64,000 bases of DNA. Origin: Macrocystis pyrifera. Lineage: Eukaryota; Sar; Phaeophyceae; Laminariales; Laminariaceae. Numbering within the stretch: the stretch's first letter is position 1; the number at the start of each line of letters is the position of its first letter. This document shows, piece by piece, positions 43,752 to 54,050 of the stretch. The stretch lies in assembly GCA_031763025.1 (NCBI GenBank), contig JASSKH010000011.1:11444580-11508579 (forward strand), in the 5' to 3' direction. The notes under the pieces were generated by a model that worked only from the letters and a program-made list of their open reading frames with translations, made no database searches and was not told where the DNA came from. The position numbers were made by a program, and so were the translations under genes.

Positions 43752-45489
43752 GTGCACCAGGTAAGGATGGATGAAAGGACCGCAGACGCGCTGCTTGCGG
43801 CAGCGAACGAGTCGTGGACGAAGCCTGGGAGTATGCTGGATCGTACGACCTGGACGACGGAGGACGCAGTGGCTTTGATGGCCGGAGGACTTGTTGTGGA
43901 GAACAAAGGGGAGTTGAGCGTGTGCATGCCGAGTGGTTTCCCGGAAGACGTAGAACCGCCCCCACAGTCCGTAGCAGATGTAGAGCGTTCTCAATACAAA
44001 GCGGCGCGGCACGAGGCCATGAAAATTGAGTTGGACGGTCACCAAACGACCGGTACGTACGAAGCTGCGACACCGCCAAAAGGGCGGAAACCTGTAGGTG
44101 CGAAGTGGGTGTTTACCTACAAGACGGATAAGGATGGCTTGATAGTAAAGACAAAGGCCAGACTTGTGGCTAAGGGTTTTAGCCAGGTGCGAGATGTAGA
44201 TTATTTTCCAACGTTTGCAACGACTCCCTCGTCAGCGTCAGTTAAAATTCTGGCGGCTGTTGCAAATGAACATGGTTTAAAGATTTTTCATCTAGACGTC
44301 GCACAAGCTTTTGTTCGCGCGAAACTCGACGCCGAGATATACATGAAACTGCCCGGTGGGTGTGGTGACATGTCAGGAAAGATCGTCCGCCTAAACAGAT
44401 CACTGTATGGTCTAAAGGAGAGCGGACGGCAGTGGGCCGGATTATTGGTAGAGACCGTGGTAGAGTACGGAATGGAGCAGTTTAGGTCTGACCCGTGTGT
44501 GTTTCGCATGGTTGTGGACGGCAAGGTAGAACTGATCATGGCCGTTCATGTAGATGACATCGTGATCGCAGGATCGGATGAGACATGTAGAGATTTCCTT
44601 GCCGCACTAGCTATGAAATTTCCCACGAATAACCTTGGCGAACTGACTTGGTACACTGGTTGTACTTTCAAACGCGACTGGGAACTGGGGACATTGGAGA
44701 TTACGCAGAAGGCGTTCATTGAGAGCATGCTGAATCGTTTTGGTGTTAACTCATCCTCTGATATCCCCGCGACCCCCGGTGTGGAACTAGGTCCAAGAGA
44801 GGAGAGCGAACTTGGAGGAGACTGGCCGTACAGGGAGGCTGTGGGCAGCTTGATGTCGCTGTCGACCAGACATCTCGAACGCTGTGCGTGCTGTGGCGCG
44901 CCTCTCCCACAACCCAACGGAGAGGCACTGGAAGGCAGTTTTCAAGATTATGGCTTACCTCAACGGGACCAGGTTTATGGGATTGATTTTTGTACGGGGC
45001 TCGTGTTTGGATTTGACTGCGTATAGTGATGCTGATTATGCGGATAAGTCGAACGATAGGCGCTCGGTATCGGGGACGGTAATTACCCTAGGGGGTGCGG
45101 CCGTCAGTTGGGCAAGTAGTACGCAGAGGTGTGTTACGTTGTCGACAGCAGAAGCAGAGTATGTCGCCCTGGGTGAATGGGTGAAGGAAGCTTTGTTTAC
45201 GGGCGCGGTGTTGTCGTTTATCTGTCCAGAGCTAAGCGGATCATGTGTCCGGGTTTTCGAGGATAACCAGGGGGCCATGGCGTTGGCTGAAAACCCTCTT
45301 AGTTCTGCTCGGAGTAAGCATATCGACGTGCGTTTTAATTTTATCAGAGAGCTACTTCGTGCTAAGAAGATCGACATTCAGTTCGTAGCTTCGGAAGAGC
45401 AGCACGCGGATATTTTGACGAAATCCCTTGCTGCGACCCCTTTTAAATCTCATCGTAGGTTCTTGTTGAATCTGCCTTTGGAGGGTGAG
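43752..45489 (+). CDS. Copia reverse transcriptase and RNase H, one frameshift
   Basis: The first frame (43752-44860) is an RVT_2-type reverse transcriptase. It shows KPVGAKWVFTYKTDKDG and ARLVAKGFSQVRDVDYFPTF, then FHLDVAQAFVRAKL with a catalytic aspartate, LYGLKESGRQW, and AVHVDDIVIAG near 44541-44573 with the paired aspartates. A one-base deletion near 44862 moves the rest to another frame (to 45489). That frame continues SNAVRAVARLSHNPTERHW and then the RNase H with LTAYSDADYADKSNDRRS, CVTLSTAEAEYVALGEW, VFEDNQGAMALAENP and SKHIDVRFNFIREL. The frame stays open to a stop about 360 bp before the 3' LTR. Apart from the single shift all catalytic residues are present, so the loss is recent. 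No ATG marks a start; the frame is entered from the minisatellite. Confidence 0.93.
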
Positions 45490-45852
45490 TGAGGGGTATG
45501 AGCATTATTCGATGAGTACCATGTTTGGGTGATGCGAGGAATAATTTGTCCGGTCGCCAACCCTGCGCTACTTTGAGGGGCATGGGGGAGTAGGGCACCG
45601 CTTGGCATTTTATTTTCTGGCCATGGTCATCGTTTGAAATGCGGCCGTTGTTTCAATTGCAATGGTTTGGAGTATATGTGTTATACAGGGGGTTTTGACC
45701 CGGTGGCCGGGTTTCCTCCGGCGGGACTGTCGTTGGCTGTTTGTTTGTCCTAGCAAGTCTTGAATGTCTTTTCGGTCTCGTCACTGCTGTGAAGAGCCAG
45801 GGAGGGTGTTCGTTTGAATCGTTCCAGCAGCAACGGTTGCAAGTTGTAGAGG

Positions 45853-46062
45853 GTTGCGTATATCTTCGCAGGCGTTATTATGAATTATGCCGTGTGTTCA
45901 CGAGGAGAGTTTGAGCACTCTGTTTTCTGCTCCGTTCTCGGCTCCGAGCTACGAGCTAGGCTCCGCTCTCTCTCCCCTCCTCTGTCCTCAAATACAACGA
46001 TTATAAAGAAACTCATCAGACCACGTGGTGGTCAGGGCATCCAGGCTTGTACTCTACGAACA
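45853..46062 (+). repeat. 3' LTR of the copia element
   Basis: This copy of 42236-42445 starts after GTAGAGGG, a short purine-rich stretch that could serve as polypurine tract. About 360 bp of 3' untranslated sequence separates it from the pol stop. Confidence 0.8.
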
Positions 46063-46546
46063 GTATCTTGCATACCATGCCCATATTCGCCCAACTAAGT
46101 CGCTACTAGACTGGGGGCAAGAGGGGCAGGGGATGGAGCAGGAAGCTGAGAGATACCCGTTTTTCTACGTCATATGAAATAAACGGCATGTATTTCCCTG
46201 CTAATCTGTTCAACGATCATGCCACCCTTCACGCGTACATGGTACGAGGTATCGCATATCAGCTTTCGTATGGCACGTACGACGTAGGCACACAAGATGA
46301 ATAACGAAAACTTCACATGAAGTTTTTATTCTTCGTTCTTCTAATATTATTGCGTAAACATCAAGCACTTGTAGCAGTTACATCATGACATGAAGGTGCT
46401 GGCCAAACAACGCAATATCATAGCAAAACATCAAGCATCAGCGCGTGCCGGCCGGAGGTGCCCAGTATTACGTCAACACAACTCAACTTGGCACCCGTTT
46501 CGCGCATTTGGTTTCGATACTGCGTCTTTACCCGGATCCTCCGTCA
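46063..46546. other. Gene-free stretch
   Basis: No gene, RNA or repeat is recognised. Confidence 0.35.
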
Positions 46547-47262
46547 CTACTCGAATTGTCTTGGGCTACGGTTAGATAGGTACATAAACTTCCAAATGTA
46601 AAACGAGGAATCATCATAACTACTCGTGCATCTGGTACATGCAAGTAAAGCACACATGACGAACTTCATATCTGGCAACTGGTATTCACATACTCTTCTA
46701 TAATCACCAACCCCAACTTTTTTATAGTACTGTTGTACTCGTTCACATGCAGGCAGTCGACGCAAGTCATCGCACCAACAACAGAGTACAATGTACTGCT
46801 TGTGAACAGCGATTCGCATTACGAGCATCGGGTGCAGGCCAACGAATCCTGTTTTAATCTGAGTCAATGGAGGGAAGTCTTCCCCACCCCAGTTATAGTG
46901 TCCTCTAGCGTCCGTGTCCATGGTCGTTTCACCAACACTTTGCTCCTCCACTCCACCAACGAGCCTTTCACTCTTGTTCACCTCGTCCACCTCCCCAACC
47001 TCCTCCACCCCGTCCACCTCGTCTCTTACTGGCCGTTGGTTGCCAGGGTTGTAACCTCCAGAGCTAATCGAGCTCTCAAGACTCTGATGCTGCTGTCGCT
47101 CTTCGGGACAATCGTCGCGAGCGCTTAGCGGACCCACATATTCCTGCTGCTGCTGTTGCCATTGGGGCTGCTGTTGCTCCTTGGTGCCATCGATCTCCCT
47201 TTGCACCTGCACCTCCTCGTATATCACCTCGTAACCGTGCACCTTCAACGCAAGCCCTTGTG
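46547..47262 (-). CDS. Unassigned acidic, Gln-rich open frame
   Basis: A 233-codon minus frame, the longest unassigned frame here with natural-looking composition. Its first half has GYEVIYEEVQVQREIDGTKE, a Gln-rich run and a Glu/Val-rich stretch with DGVEEVGEVDEVNKSE. Its second half has HYNWGGEDFPPLTQIKTGFV, VLCCWCDDLRRLPACERVQQ and a Cys-rich end. The frame starts without ATG, continues open a few codons upstream past a possible splice acceptor (ACACAAG), and could be an exon. It lies between two copia elements, so a retroelement remnant is equally possible. I do not recognise the family. Confidence 0.3.
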
Positions 47263-47990
47263 TACTTGTGGTGTAGGTATAGCAATATAGTGTTTATGCT
47301 CGTATGCTTCGGTGTGTTTGTGGTGTTGGTACATAGTAGCACGGTGTCTGTCCTTGCTCTTGCTCTGTCGCCCCATAGTGTTGGTACATTGTGATTTTGG
47401 TGTGGTACGGTACGGTTTTTTGCGGTGTGGCACGTTGTGTGATACCGTATGTTGGTATGATATGATGCTACGACTTTATAAAATATACGGATGAAACGTC
47501 GTACATGATATAGGATGTTGGTGGTATGGTATGCTGGTACGGCGTGGTGGATATATTATATGGCTAAATATTGCCTGGTGATATGGTATGCTTCAGTCTG
47601 TGAAGTCCGCAACAGTCGAATACGTCGTTCGAATATCATCTGCAACGAATTTGTATATGGACCATCGGAACGTGCTCGAAAATGCAATGGATGTGAACAG
47701 ATGGACAGCCAGACAGCCAGACAGATAGCCAGACAGACACATTTTCAATTCTCGAAACAAAGACTCAGTTTCACGTTTGAAGGTCCTCCGAGAGGCTGTC
47801 GGTTGAGTCACGAGTGCTTGATGCCCCTCAATGCCGCCGACATTGCTCTTACAGGGTGATGGCTGGGAGTTCATGCTGCAACGAGCAGCAGGTTGTACCG
47901 GGGTTGGAGGTTCGGATTCTATGTCGGCGCTAAGATCGGGGTCATTATGATCACATCGCTCGCGTACACGCATGACTCAACCCAGAAGGG
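47263..47990. other. Low-complexity spacer, possible pol end
   Basis: From 47270 to 47600 the plus strand is a T/G-rich degenerate repeat with TGTTGGTA and TGGTATG strings. A 126-codon minus frame (47593-47973) follows the integrase remnant and may be its decayed continuation. No reverse transcriptase block is seen. Confidence 0.35.
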
Positions 47991-48776
47991 CTAGGTCGCC
48001 GCCATCCTTGCATCGCCGAACAGGTAGGGGGCCTTCAGGTGGGACCCCGTTGCAGTCTCCAGCGTCATGGCGATCCATCGCTCCACCACGCCGTCATGCT
48101 TCCGAAGAATCGACGGGCGTATGCTGGCGGCGGATGCCATGATGGTTGGGCGACTCCACCAACTCCGTTTTGGGGAACTCGGTGCCGTTGTCCGAGCGAA
48201 GGCACTCCACGATGGTCGGCGCACCCTTCGCGTTAATGTCGGCCAGAAAACCAGCGAAGACCTTCCGGACGTCGGAGTTGCGCTTCAAGAAATACGGCTA
48301 CCCCAGTCGCGAGAAGTCGTCGACGATCATCATCACGTACAGCGCGCCGCCAGCAGACGCAGGCTGCTGTCCCAACAGATCCACGAACAGACGCTTCAGA
48401 GGCCTGGTGGAACGAAATTCGATCGTCCACGGCCGTGCCATCCTCCTCCCGTTCGCCTCAGAACACCCAGCACACGGAACCAACTCCCCCAAAACGTGCC
48501 GTCTCACGGAGTGTCAGCATGGGAATCGGCAAGGTAAACGCGAAGGTCGTTATTATCAATCCTCCGCATTTTTCCAGGGACAAAAACGGCGGCGGCAACC
48601 GGGTTCTCTACAATCCGCGTGGCGTCCAAGTATGAACACGCGTCCCTACGCATGAAGGACAATTGAACATTCAACATGTGAGCGCTCTGAGCATCAAGTG
48701 TCACCGGGCATTTCAACATCGCCGCATGAAGCGAAAACAGGTTGAAGCGAACACCGTGTACGTCTGCTACGTCCAA
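47991..48776 (-). pseudogene. Copia integrase, frameshifted
   Basis: The pre-integrase part contains VRFNLFSLHAAMLK. The catalytic core follows in at least three frames: FRSTRPLKRLFVDLLG and VMMIVDDFSRLG carry the first catalytic aspartate (near 48310), ECLRSDNGTEFPKTE the second (48178-48208), and KHDGVVERWIAMTLE the glutamate (48060-48100). The DDE triad order and spacing fit a copia integrase, which inserts element DNA into the genome. The frameshifts prevent a full product. The coding match ends near 47990. Confidence 0.85.
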
Positions 48777-48836
48777 CAGCTTAACTTGAACGTCACACTG
48801 AGAGCTGTAAATTACTATTGGAATCTGACCGAAGAA

Positions 48837-49292
48837 CTATATTTTCAATGACCGTGTGTCACCGACCACCAAACTGGTCTTATCGGGGGGAGGGGGAGTA
48901 CAGTCTGCCATACCAAAAGGGTTACCAGTAACATGAAAGGTTGCTCCCGAATCCGCTACCCATTCCTCTCTCCCACTAAACCAAAACAAATCATCAGTCG
49001 CCTTGCCTTGGTGCGCAAACTGGGCGGTGATAAGGTGCGGATCGACCGCGCGAGTGGGGTTGCCGTTGTTCGGTGGACCAGCGGGGAAGGAAGTGCTCGA
49101 GGAGGGTTGTTTTGGCGGGGAAGCTCCGGCCGAGGTATACCCACCACTGCTGTAACGCGTCTCCTGCAGCCAGCCACCTCCGTAGTACATCTGTGTAGGG
49201 TGTTGAGGAGAAGCAGCACCCGGAATAGCGCTGTTCATTTTCGCGGGAGCTACCTGGCATTCCGCGACGTGGCGGCCCGGTCTGTCGCACAA
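48837..49292 (-). pseudogene. Copia gag end and protease
   Basis: The frame opens with CDRPGRHVAECQ, part of a zinc knuckle. A Pro/Gly/Ser-rich linker leads to EEWVADSGATFHVTG near 48926-48970, the aspartic-protease active site (D-S-G-A-T) typical of Ty1/copia, and then TSLVVGDTRSLKI. The protease cuts the gag-pol product during particle maturation. The catalytic triplet is intact. Confidence 0.85.
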
Positions 49293-49609
49293 GAAGAGGA
49301 GTCTCTTGCGTCTTCATGGCGTGTTCTTCTGCGGGGGCCCCCCGCCTGCCGGAGTCGTTACAGGCGGCGGGTGCGTCGGCGGCAACGTCCCTTGTTGTGG
49401 CTCGGTAGGTACCAACCCATGGAGGGGACTGCTCCACCCGTACCGACGGGTCTGGACCAGAGTCATCCCCACGGTACATGCGAGCCACATCGTCCCAACG
49501 CGATTTGGGGCCGGTTATCCCCCCGGACGGAGTTCTTCCCCGGTTGCCATCTTGCTGATGGGGAGGGCGTTGGTGTTGCTTTTTCTGCTGTTGCTGGGGC
49601 TACCGCTGC

Positions 49610-49775
49610 TCCCGTTGATGCTGCTGCTGCTGCTGCTGCTGTGCCGCCGCCGCTGCGGCTGCTGCTCCTGCTGCTGCTGATGATGATGATACTGTCGCTG
49701 GTGCTGCTGGTGCTGCTGATGCTGCTGGGGCCGCCGCTGCTGCTGTTGCTGATACTGCCGCCGTTGTTGCTGCTG
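49610..49775. repeat. Trinucleotide-repeat tract (CTG/GAT)n
   Basis: Interrupted runs of CTG, GCC, GAT and GTTGCTG units occupy about 165 bp within the gag. In the different minus frames they encode Gln, Ala or Ser runs. Slippage here probably shifted the gag frame. Confidence 0.8.
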
Positions 49776-50637
49776 CTTCCCATCCTTGAACCTCCCGGCC
49801 CTCCTGTTCGTCTTTCCCCTCCTGGACTCGCACCTCTACCACTGGAAGGCTGCGAACCTCCGGCGTACAAGGCATGCTGATCTACCACCCCCTGCACGCC
49901 CAACGCCTTTGCAAACTTCTCCTTCTGTACCTTATCGTTGGTATACGCGTTACGGATGATCTCATCGATGTCAGAACGGGGGATCGAAGGGCGGGAAAGA
50001 ATTGACTTGCATTGCATAGTAGACAAAGACGAGAGGAGGGTAACTCTGTGGCGATTCACTTCCTCTACACTCTTACCACATCCCAGCATTGCCAGCTGAT
50101 CTGCTGCCTTGTCTACCCTTCCTAGAAACACCAAAGGGTTCTCGTCCTCGCCAGCCGGATGGTATCACACTCTCCCCTCGACCAATGTGTCGCAGCTATC
50201 GTCTTTGGTATATAGTTGTCCTCTAACTCTTTCCAAGCACCACACGGAGCCATCGCCTTCTGCACCCGGAATTCAGCCATATCGTACCCCGTCATTGACT
50301 CCATCATCAATACGTATACCAATCTCTCATATCTCTCTTGAGGAGAATGCCTACAGGCTAGTTCCTCCGGCACCGCCGTCATATCACACACCATATCTGG
50401 GTTAGCTGTGTTGCAGAGTACATGCAGGCACCCGAGCGATGATAGGTAGGCTAAACTCTTACTACGCCTCATACTAAATTGGGCCTCTATATTATCAAAC
50501 TTTGGGGGTTTCGACTGGGTTAAAATAGGGCGATATATATGAAGATAATGACATGGCTGATTGGGCTTCCAGCCCAGATGTTGGCACAGTCGACGCTGCT
50601 TGTGTTATCTAGCAGCTGCTTCTTCCCTCTCCCCCCA

Positions 50638-50651
50638 CCCCCCCCCCCCCC
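50638..50651. repeat. Poly-C tract
   Basis: A run of 14 C interrupts the gag region between its first two frames, close to where the frame changes. Runs of 16 C also lie at 39824-39839 and 54777-54792. Confidence 0.9.
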
Positions 50652-50878
50652 TCCGTTCCTGATCTCTATGCGTCCCTCGTGGTGCGCAATCTCTGCTCTG
50701 TCATCGTCTTTTCCAGGACCTCGATCTTCTTCCTCATCTCTTTTATCTTCTTTTCACTATCCTCGCTGCCTTCTTGATTAGGGCCTGCTTCTAAAGCAGC
50801 CATGCCGGAAGCAGGTTCCCACCTCTTTAGGTTGGCGTTGGCGACCCTTGTCAATAGAAGATCACTGGTTCACTGATG

Positions 50879-51157
50879 TGTTGATTGATCTCTAAAGGTA
50901 TAGACGTAGCTGGGACGGGAACGCGTGGTTGACTCTTGAACGTAACACGGAACTCGTATAATATTATATCCGACCTGTCGAATGACTGCTCATGGCAACG
51001 TATTCAGGTTATTATCCAGCAAATTTCGGGAGCAAACCTCCCGTTTATCCCGCAGAATATCCGTCTCAATCTCTCTCCAATAGTCCCACATCATTATACG
51101 GAACTCCCTAATGCTACAAGAAACACCTCCGTCGTGTTTCGGAGCACAATCAATACA
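50879..51157 (-). repeat. 5' LTR of the minus-strand copia element
   Basis: The 279-bp sequence runs from TGTTGATTGATCTCTAAAGG to GCACAATCAATACA. It matches the copies at 32006, 32892 and 35131. A TTGCAGCTACACCAATCGCA block related to 2890-2950 lies outside it at about 51196. Confidence 0.75.
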
Positions 51158-51479
51158 TCCGGAGAGGAAAAATTCTCTACACGATCTCCTTAGATGAATT
51201 GCAGCTACACCAATCGCACTATACAGCCAATCATACTATCAGGCATCCGCGCCACTATGAGAAAGGACTACGTGCTACACCACCCCCTCCCCTCTTCGAC
51301 ATTATTGCATCCTAAACCGTGTGGGGTAGCCAGCTCCTCTCCGCGTCGTCCCTGTGGTACCTCGCCATGAAACAGTCCGCCGTTTAGACGATCCTCTCGT
51401 ACCACGTCCCACTCCTCTCAGCGGCCTTCCACCTAAACAACGTCTCTGCTCTGAAGAGTATAGATGAGCCTTCCGTGGA
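51158..51479. other. Spacer between copia LTR and LINE remnant
   Basis: The first 110 bp contain the TTGCAGCTACACCAATC block shared with the LTR-family copies at 2568 and 28250. The rest holds nothing recognisable. Confidence 0.45.
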
Positions 51480-54050
51480 CCCTTCGATGGCTCAAACTTA
51501 GCGGAGGTCGTCTGCTAGACATTTTGCCCAGTAATTATCTGGTCGGCGTGGTCCGAGGTTTTCCGCAATAGGCATCGTCCGAAACATCACCCAGGAGATC
51601 AGTCGCTCATTGGTCGTCCGCGTCACAGCCACCTAAAGATGGAGGCGTCCTTTGTGGATTAGGCTTTTCAACTCTCTCGTGCATTGGCTTCGTGAGGGCT
51701 TTCGTGTACGAGATGGGGTGGTCGGTGCGGTTTCGGTGCTGGAAACCCATGATTCGTACGGTAGGAGCCGGTTTGGGAGTGGCGGTCGGAGCTCGGCGAA
51801 GTTCTCCTGGTCAACAGTCCAAGTCACACACCCGTACGGCGGGGTCTCCATCACCTCCGCCTTTACCTTGTGCGCTTTTACAGTGAACGGGGCATCAACC
51901 ATATCATACAGCTCTCGTTCGAACCGAATGTATTATGCCCATGCGAGTCGGATCCGTCGTGAGATATTTAACACAATAGCAGCGCCTGCGACGATAAGAC
52001 CACTCAGGTACAACACCTGTATGATCCGTTTATAAGTCGTGACCGATGCGTCGTATTCGAGCGCCGAGGTCTGGAGTGCCTGGTTCGGTGTCCGCAGCAG
52101 CAATTTCCCCGTTTTAGTTTCGGACTTGGTGAGCCCTGCTGTTTCGAAATCGTCACAACGACGGCCATCACCTTGGCAAGAGCTTCCGCCGACTCCGACA
52201 CAATACCTGCATTGTAGGCGTACATACTACCCCATACTACCCTCCGTAGGCATGCTAGTGGGCCAACTTTCATCCTGCGCTCGCCGAGGTCCTCCTCGAG
52301 GTGAGTTATGACCCTCATTTTGTCTCGGTCCTCACTGAAGCCTACAAGCACTGCGTGTATTAAGGCAGAAAAAAAGACACCTAACAGGAGCGGTGATAGC
52401 ACACATCTTTGCTGCGGCCCCGGAGTGATACCAATCCATTCCTAGTGCTCACGCTCGTCCGTATGCACGAAAGCTCGAATGTCGCCTCGGTACTGGCGGA
52501 TAACGGATAGTATTTTATCTGGTACGCCGAAGCGTGCGAGCCCCACCCACACCATCTCTCAGTTGACGAAAACGTTTGTAACTTGTCAGAGTTCTTGCAC
52601 CCGGCGCATGACCAGCAGCATGTCCACTAACGATCGTACTGGGCGACAGCCACACCGTTCTACGAAGAGCATCCGTTTGACCTCGTGGTAGTTACTGATG
52701 CTTGACGCTATAATTTTGAGCAAGAGTGTCCGTAAATGGACAACAAGCAAAGTCCCTCGGTCGGTGTTGCAATCAGAACAGTCCCTCGTTTCATAAAGGA
52801 CTTCTCGGTCGCACCTTTCCATCGCTTGGGGGCGTCAGCCGATCTCCACATGTTGAAACATCAGTTGCGGACGTACCGGATGAATTAAGAGTGGTCCAGT
52901 TTCAGTGACTCGGCCGGAGGTGACTCTGGATTCGCCTGATTTCAATTTAGCATGCTCTGGATTACCGTAGTCATGTCACCCATCGTCATTTGATCTCCAA
53001 GCGATGGTACCAACGGCCGTGGTGGAACTAGGGTGCTGTTGGTTTGGTCACGCTGATGATGCTTTCGAGGTCAAGGTTGTACCGAATAACACCGCCTACC
53101 AAGAAACGATTTCGCACAGTGGTCCTTAATAGCGTGCCATGCTTGTTAAACCTGAACTGCTCGCCTCTCGCCTTCCGACCGTCCAACGCCACCGTGCCCT
53201 TCAAAGGTTTGTAGGAACCCCGCTGAGAGTTGTCGGCTAGAAGTCCCTCCGTTTCAGCAAGGTACTCTTCGAAATGGCATGCAAAGCTGCGTGAACCGTC
53301 CCGAGCTATTTCGCGAACACCGTCCTCAACCTCTTACACGGTTCTGCATTTCTAAACGCGATTAAAACGTCGGGCGCTCTATCTCGCCTCACATGCTATT
53401 TTTGTGACGGATGAGTTGTCCGCGTTCTCGTGCCTTCCGGGTTTGTGTGTGTGACATGGTGAGGATGATGCCGATTTCTTTACTGCACAAACTACAAGAT
53501 GAGAAAATAATTCCGCCATCTCAGAGATTGTGATATTGAAGCAAAGAAAGCTTGGACATAATCCCAGCCACAATTCGCTGTGTGGAATCTCCGTCAGATT
53601 GAACCTTCTGATGATCGAACGGCCATGTTGTTCGTTCGTACGTGTCTGTTGGGTGTGAAACGACGGTTGAGGCGGGCCATCGCATACATGATTTTAGTCT
53701 GAATCCGCCAAGATTGTGGGCCGAGACTGGGGGTGAACGTTAGCATCACACACGCGAGATGCGTGTGCTTGGCAAGTTAATATGTAGTCAACCCTGATGG
53801 CATTGAAATTACAGAAATATGTCTTCCTCACATGTGCTAAATAACATGTACGTGAGAACGATATTGCTGTTTGAAGCGATTGCCAGCAAGAGTTTATAAC
53901 TAGTACTGAGGTCATCACCCTGGTACGCTCCAACCACCCTTCCGCCACCTTGCCCTTCCATTTCCTTTGCAATCCGTGCGTTCGCATTTCTTATCACCAA
54001 TAGCCATAGCTTTGTAGAAATACATTCAACCGTGGTCCACATAGGTTTGA
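51480..54050 (-). pseudogene. Degenerate LINE related to 14040-17671
   Basis: Minus-strand frames align by eye with the LINE at 14 kb along its length. For the endonuclease (53690-54042) they give RNANARIAKEMEGQGGGRVVG and RVDYILTCQAHASRV. For the reverse transcriptase (52586-52822) they give LLLKIIASSISNYHEV and VERCGCRPVRSLVDMLLVMR. At 52004-52402 MLSPLLLGVFFSALIHAVLV leads to MYAYNAGIVSES near 52196-52230. The active-site box YADD is changed there to YAYN, losing both catalytic aspartates. A C-terminal segment with AEVMETPPYGCVTWTV lies at 51633-51902. Many stops and shifts make it inactive. Its termini are approximate. Confidence 0.8.

Larger units (their letters stand above)
42236..46062 (+). 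mobile_element. Ty1/copia element with internal deletion
   Basis: Two LTRs of about 210 bp (42236-42445 and 45853-46062) flank a plus-strand gag start and a pol end. They share TTGCGTATATCTTCGCAGGC at the start and CTCTACGAACA at the end, with about 15 differences. The C-terminal gag, protease and integrase are missing. In their place lies a coding minisatellite (43230-43600). The reverse transcriptase-RNase H coding part is nearly intact but frameshifted. No clear target duplication was found, and the LTR 5' end lacks the usual TG. Confidence 0.85.
49463..50854 (-). pseudogene. Copia gag with homopolymer tracts
   Basis: The first frame (50666-50854) is a coiled-coil N terminus with NANLKRWEPASGMAALEAG and KKIKEMRKKIEVLEKTM, starting 25 bp from the LTR. 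The second (50122-50472) has HSPQERYERLVYVLMMESM and TGYDMAEFRVQKAMAP. The third (49463-50134) has VDKAADQLAMLGCGKSVEEV and DIDEIIRNAYTNDKVQKEKF. It then passes into a long Ser/Asn/Ala repeat encoded by (CTG)n- and (CAT)n-like tracts at 49600-49770. Frameshifts separate the parts. The order agrees with a copia gag joined to the protease that follows. Confidence 0.75.
47991..51157 (-). mobile_element. Ty1/copia element, minus strand, truncated after integrase
   Basis: From right to left there is a 5' LTR of the TGTTGATT family (50879-51157), a gag start within 30 bp, a long gag, a protease and an integrase, all on the minus strand and frameshifted. The reverse transcriptase, RNase H and 3' LTR are absent. 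This copy links the LTR family that also bounds the gag-only elements at 28-35 kb to Ty1/copia. Confidence 0.85.
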
